Source: an uncultured Bacilli bacterium (GTDB taxonomy: Bacteria; Bacillota_I; Bacilli_A; RF39; UBA660). From it: DNA of 7,833 bases. Below are positions 5,474 through 7,833 of this stretch, in pieces; position 1 is the first letter of the stretch, and each line of letters opens with the position of its first letter. The notes beneath the pieces are model-generated. The model was given only the letters and a program-made list of their open reading frames with translations, had not been told where the DNA came from and ran no database searches. The translations under genes were made by a program, and so were the position numbers. The DNA lies in assembly GCA_944363895.1 (NCBI GenBank), contig CALVVP010000005.1:1-7833 (forward strand), read 5' to 3'.

Positions 5474-5971
5474 ATGAAAAAAAGTAATAAAAAAGGGTTT
5501 GTCTTAGCCGAAACTATCGCCGTTTCAACGGTTGTCATGACGAGTTTAGTCATTATTTATACCCAATTTGTATCGATTAATAACAGTTATAATCGTTCTT
5601 TTAAATATAATAATGTCAATAATTTGTATTTAGTGGAAAATGTGCGCAATTATATAACAGATGGTAATTTAAACAAATTAGTTAATGCGTTAGAGGAAAG
5701 TAATTCTTCATATATCGATATTACTTCTTGTCCTAATAACTATTTTTTAGAATATATATATTGTCAAACATTATTTAACTATGCGGGTATTAAAACAATT
5801 TTATTTACTAAAGAAGATTTGACAGATTTAAAAAACAATCTAACTAATACTAATTTTAGTGAGACAATGAAAGAATTTATTACAAGAATCAGTACTAGTG
5901 ATGAAGATAATTATCGTTTAATTGTCGAATTTACCGATGAAACTTACGCAACATTAAAAATTAAAATTTAA
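5474..5971 (+). CDS. Type IV prepilin-like protein (pseudopilin)
   Basis: A 165-residue protein with a class III (prepilin) signal: the basic leader MKKSNKK, then G8-F9 at the expected prepilin peptidase site, Glu 13 at position +5 of the mature protein, and a hydrophobic helix to about residue 32. After cleavage and N-methylation it would sit in the membrane and join a pilus or pseudopilus. The globular part is Asn-rich and has just two cysteines (86 and 97), which could form a disulfide. I cannot assign it to a particular minor pilin; the size suggests a GspI/J, PilV or ComG-type minor subunit. GGAG at 5464-5467 gives 6-nt spacing to ATG 5474. The gene is divergent from the ATPase and 12 nt from a second prepilin-like gene, so the pair is likely cotranscribed. 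Confidence 0.75.
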   Translation: MKKSNKKGFVLAETIAVSTVVMTSLVIIYTQFVSINNSYNRSFKYNNVNNLYLVENVRNYITDGNLNKLVNALEESNSSYIDITSCPNNYFLEYIYCQTLFNYAGIKTILFTKEDLTDLKNNLTNTNFSETMKEFITRISTSDEDNYRLIVEFTDETYATLKIKI

Positions 5972-5983
5972 AGGAGAATAGAT

Positions 5984-6499
5984 ATGAAAAAAGGTTTTAC
6001 AGTTGTTGAATTGATTGTTTCGTTTTCTTTAGTAATGGTGATTGCTATATTTTTATTTCAAATTGTGATTGGTTTAAAAAATCTATATACTAATAGTGGT
6101 TTGAAAACTGAGTTATTAAATAAGCAATCATTGATTAGTAATGAAATAAATAAAAAACTAACAACTAAAGAAATAAGTACTTTAAGTAAATGCGGTTCAT
6201 ATTGTGTTGAATTTTTATATAGTGATGGAACAAGTGATAAAATGACTATCGATTATACGAATAATACGATTGAATTTGGTAATTATAAGACTAATTTACC
6301 GGAAGATAGTTATATTAAAGATGCGAAAATAAGTCAAGCTAATGCAGCCACTTTTCAAACATATGCCGATAATGCTTTATTAATTATCGAAATTCCTATT
6401 TATAATGATAATTTTAGTGAACAAAATTTTGGAATTAAAGCTATTTATCAATTTAATGATCAATTATCTAATTTAGCAGTTGTCGATTTTACAGCTTAA
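5984..6499 (+). CDS. Type IV prepilin-like protein (pseudopilin), second copy
   Basis: A 171-residue protein with a textbook prepilin N-terminus: a short KK leader, G4-F5, T-V-V, Glu 9 at +5, then a hydrophobic helix to about residue 31. It is the clearer of the two prepilins. The remainder is a polar domain with two closely spaced cysteines (CGSYC, 70 and 74) and a beta-rich pattern typical of minor pseudopilins (GspJ or ComGF/ComGG-like in size), but I see no assignable family beyond the N-terminal methylation motif. GGAG at 5973-5976 gives 7-nt spacing, and the gene starts 12 nt after the first prepilin gene. Its last 11 nt overlap the 3' end of the convergent ylbJ gene, with no terminator hairpin between them. 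Confidence 0.82.
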   Translation: MKKGFTVVELIVSFSLVMVIAIFLFQIVIGLKNLYTNSGLKTELLNKQSLISNEINKKLTTKEISTLSKCGSYCVEFLYSDGTSDKMTIDYTNNTIEFGNYKTNLPEDSYIKDAKISQANAATFQTYADNALLIIEIPIYNDNFSEQNFGIKAIYQFNDQLSNLAVVDFTA

Positions 6500-7463
6500 T
6501 TAACAAATAACAGATAATGCTAGCGATTACAATATGAATAAAACGAGCTAATAAAAATGGTTTATATTTAATATCAGTATCACTAATAATACTTAATATT
6601 TGCGTATGAACTGATAATCCCCCAAAAGAGATAATCATACATATTAAAATCGCTTTAAATTCGGTTGATGTATTTAATAAGCTGACATGTTTAAGTCCTT
6701 GTGTCATTTCTAAAAAACCACTAATTAAAGACTTATTTAATAAAGATAGATGAAAATTATTATCGATAATTGTCGTTATGATTAGAAAAGTGGTTATAAC
6801 ACCTAAAATCAATAACAAGGTATTAATGCTATTAATTAAAGAATTAGTAATAATAGCGCCGAATCTTTTATTATTATTAATTCTTTTATAATGCATTTGC
6901 ATTATCGCTTTTTTTAAAGAAAACTTATCGTTAGTTATATTACTGGCATTATAATTACGAAAAAGTAAGCCGATAATTATATTTCCTAAATAATGGGAAA
7001 CCATAACAATTAAGCCTAATCGTTTATCATTTAAAAAGGTAAGAGAAATCGCTCCTAAGATAAATAAAGGATTAGAAAAGTGACTAAACATCAATATTTT
7101 AGTAGCTTCTTTAGCGCTTAATTTGTTTTGTAAGTATAATTCTCTAGTATATTTAGCGTTACTAGGAAATCCAGAGATTAAACTCATAATAAATACGAAA
7201 GCAGCATTACCATTCATTTTAAATAATTTTTCAAATAATGGTTTAAATAGTTCACCGATTAATTCGATAAAACCATAATTCATTAATATTTCCGACAAAA
7301 CAAAAAAAGGAAATAATGAAGGGAAAACATTAGTAATCCAAATATTGAAAGAAAATGATACAGCATCCATGATGGTTTTTGATTCACTTAATATTTCATA
7401 GCCACAGATAATTAAACATATCATTATTAATATACTACATAAAATTTTTTTCAATCTTATCAC
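6489..7463 (-). CDS. ylbJ: YlbJ-family membrane protein (nucleoside-transporter gate domain)
   Basis: A polytopic membrane protein of 324 residues. It carries recognisable YlbJ features: FPSLFPFFVLSE (47-58), SGFPSNAKY (97-105) and FSHFSNPLFILGA (126-138), spread over roughly eight hydrophobic segments. B. subtilis YlbJ is a sporulation (sigma-E) membrane protein with a 'Gate' domain shared with spore maturation proteins; its transported substrate is unknown. This copy is shorter than the Bacillus protein by several tens of residues. Nothing else here points to sporulation, so a different role is possible. The start is uncertain: GTG 7463 lies only 2 nt after AAGGA (7470-7466), whereas TTG 7454, giving MKKIL, lies 11 nt away. 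It is convergent with the second pseudopilin gene and divergent, by 21 nt, from a YlbL/SepM-like protease. A ylbJ-ylbL neighbourhood also exists in Bacillus. Confidence 0.8.
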   Translation of the reverse strand: MIRLKKILCSILIMICLIICGYEILSESKTIMDAVSFSFNIWITNVFPSLFPFFVLSEILMNYGFIELIGELFKPLFEKLFKMNGNAAFVFIMSLISGFPSNAKYTRELYLQNKLSAKEATKILMFSHFSNPLFILGAISLTFLNDKRLGLIVMVSHYLGNIIIGLLFRNYNASNITNDKFSLKKAIMQMHYKRINNNKRFGAIITNSLINSINTLLLILGVITTFLIITTIIDNNFHLSLLNKSLISGFLEMTQGLKHVSLLNTSTEFKAILICMIISFGGLSVHTQILSIISDTDIKYKPFLLARFIHIVIASIICYLLIKL

Positions 7464-7465
7464 AA

Positions 7466-7477
7466 TCCTTAAGGAGG
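7466..7477. promoter_or_regulatory. Back-to-back ribosome binding sites of two divergent genes
   Basis: AAGGAGG (7471-7477, plus strand) serves the protease ATG at 7485, with 7-nt spacing. Immediately adjacent, AAGGA on the minus strand (7470-7466) serves ylbJ, so the two meet in the palindrome CCTTAAGG (7467-7474). The intergenic gap is too short to hold promoters, so each promoter must lie inside the opposite gene. Confidence 0.6.
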
Positions 7478-7484
7478 TTTTTTA

Positions 7485-7833
7485 ATGCTTAATAAAATAT
7501 ATGTCCCAATTAAAACATTTATCAAAGAAAATTATAAATTTTTCTTATTATTAATCGTTTTGTTTTTTATTTTTACTTTTGAATTACCTTATTATATCGA
7601 CACTCCTGGTGGGTTGATTGATGTATCAGACCGTTTAGAAGTTGAAGATGGTTATTCGATTAATGGCTCTTTAAATTTAGCTTATATTTCTGAATTTAAA
7701 GCGACTATTCCTACTTTGATTGTGGCTTATTTTAATGATGATTGGGATATTATTGAAAAAGATGAGGTAATTGCTACTAATGAAACAATTGCAGAAAATA
7801 ATTACCGTAATCATTTATTATTACAAGAAGCTA
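7485..7833 (+). CDS. YlbL/SepM-family Lon-like PDZ serine protease (N-terminal part)
   Basis: The reading frame from ATG 7485 stays open to the right edge (116 codons plus one base), so only the N-terminus is present. It has a basic start, one strong transmembrane segment at about residues 18-34, then LPYYIDTPGG, VEDGYSINGSLNLAYISE and a stretch of alternating hydrophobic residues. This pattern, PYYI-x-x-PGG followed by V-x-x-GY-x-x-x-GS-x-x-L, is typical of the membrane-anchored, extracellular Lon-like proteases with a PDZ domain (Bacillus YlbL, Streptococcus SepM, which trims competence pheromone). The PDZ domain and the Ser-Lys catalytic dyad would lie beyond the window. AAGGAGG gives 7-nt spacing to the start. 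It is divergent from ylbJ. Confidence 0.8.
   Translation, partial: MLNKIYVPIKTFIKENYKFFLLLIVLFFIFTFELPYYIDTPGGLIDVSDRLEVEDGYSINGSLNLAYISEFKATIPTLIVAYFNDDWDIIEKDEVIATNETIAENNYRNHLLLQEA

Noticed and set aside
1..7833. tRNA/rRNA genes, CRISPR arrays or insertion sequences
   Set aside because: I saw no cloverleaf, no regularly spaced repeats, no transposase motifs and no terminal inverted repeats; the only tandem repeat is the protein-coding one at 1-171.

Overview
The window is strongly A+T-rich, densely packed and uses the standard bacterial code: every Trp codon I read is TGG, no TGA lies in frame, and the ten visible stops are nine TAA and one TAG. Ribosome binding sites are strong GGAG types. 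Gene content (QueH, UppP, YlbJ, a YlbL/SepM-type Lon-PDZ protease, ComEB-like deaminase, GspE/PilB ATPase with type IV pseudopilins) points to a low-GC Firmicute, probably an uncultured Bacilli/Mollicutes-adjacent gut lineage (RF39/Erysipelotrichales-like). That placement is inference; there is no rRNA to test it.

Layout. (1) 1-2124, plus strand: the tail of an mTERF-like repeat protein, a dCMP-deaminase-family enzyme, a small CPAC thioredoxin and an exported-thioredoxin/CcdA fusion. They are almost touching or overlapping, so probably one operon, closed by a hairpin terminator. The last two form a plausible DsbD-like electron relay from cytoplasm to cell surface. (2) 2125-2387: a gene-free stretch with a good promoter, a structured transcribed region with mutually exclusive helices, and a terminator-like 12-bp hairpin just before queH. 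This is either an attenuated leader or a free-standing RNA of about 165 nt that I cannot assign to a known family. (3) queH (epoxyqueuosine reductase) and uppP (undecaprenyl diphosphatase), plus strand, closed by a 12-bp hairpin that also serves the opposing gene. (4) A GspE/PilB-type assembly ATPase on the minus strand and two prepilin-like genes on the plus strand, diverging from an 85-nt region with a palindromic -10 element. (5) ylbJ on the minus strand, convergent with and overlapping the second pseudopilin gene by 11 nt, and divergent from a YlbL/SepM-like protease that runs off the right edge.

How the genes fit together. The ATPase and pseudopilins are parts of a type IV pilus, type II secretion or competence (Com) machine whose platform protein, major pilin and prepilin peptidase are not in the window. 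Each pseudopilin has exactly two cysteines, so the thiol-redox module upstream is a possible partner in their folding. QueH completes queuosine tRNA modification and UppP recycles the undecaprenyl lipid carrier for cell wall synthesis. The ylbJ/ylbL pairing recalls the Bacillus ylb region. The items most worth following up are the unassigned RNA region before queH, the bacterial mTERF-like repeats, the reordered DsbD-like protein and the repeat-bearing C-terminal tail of the ATPase.
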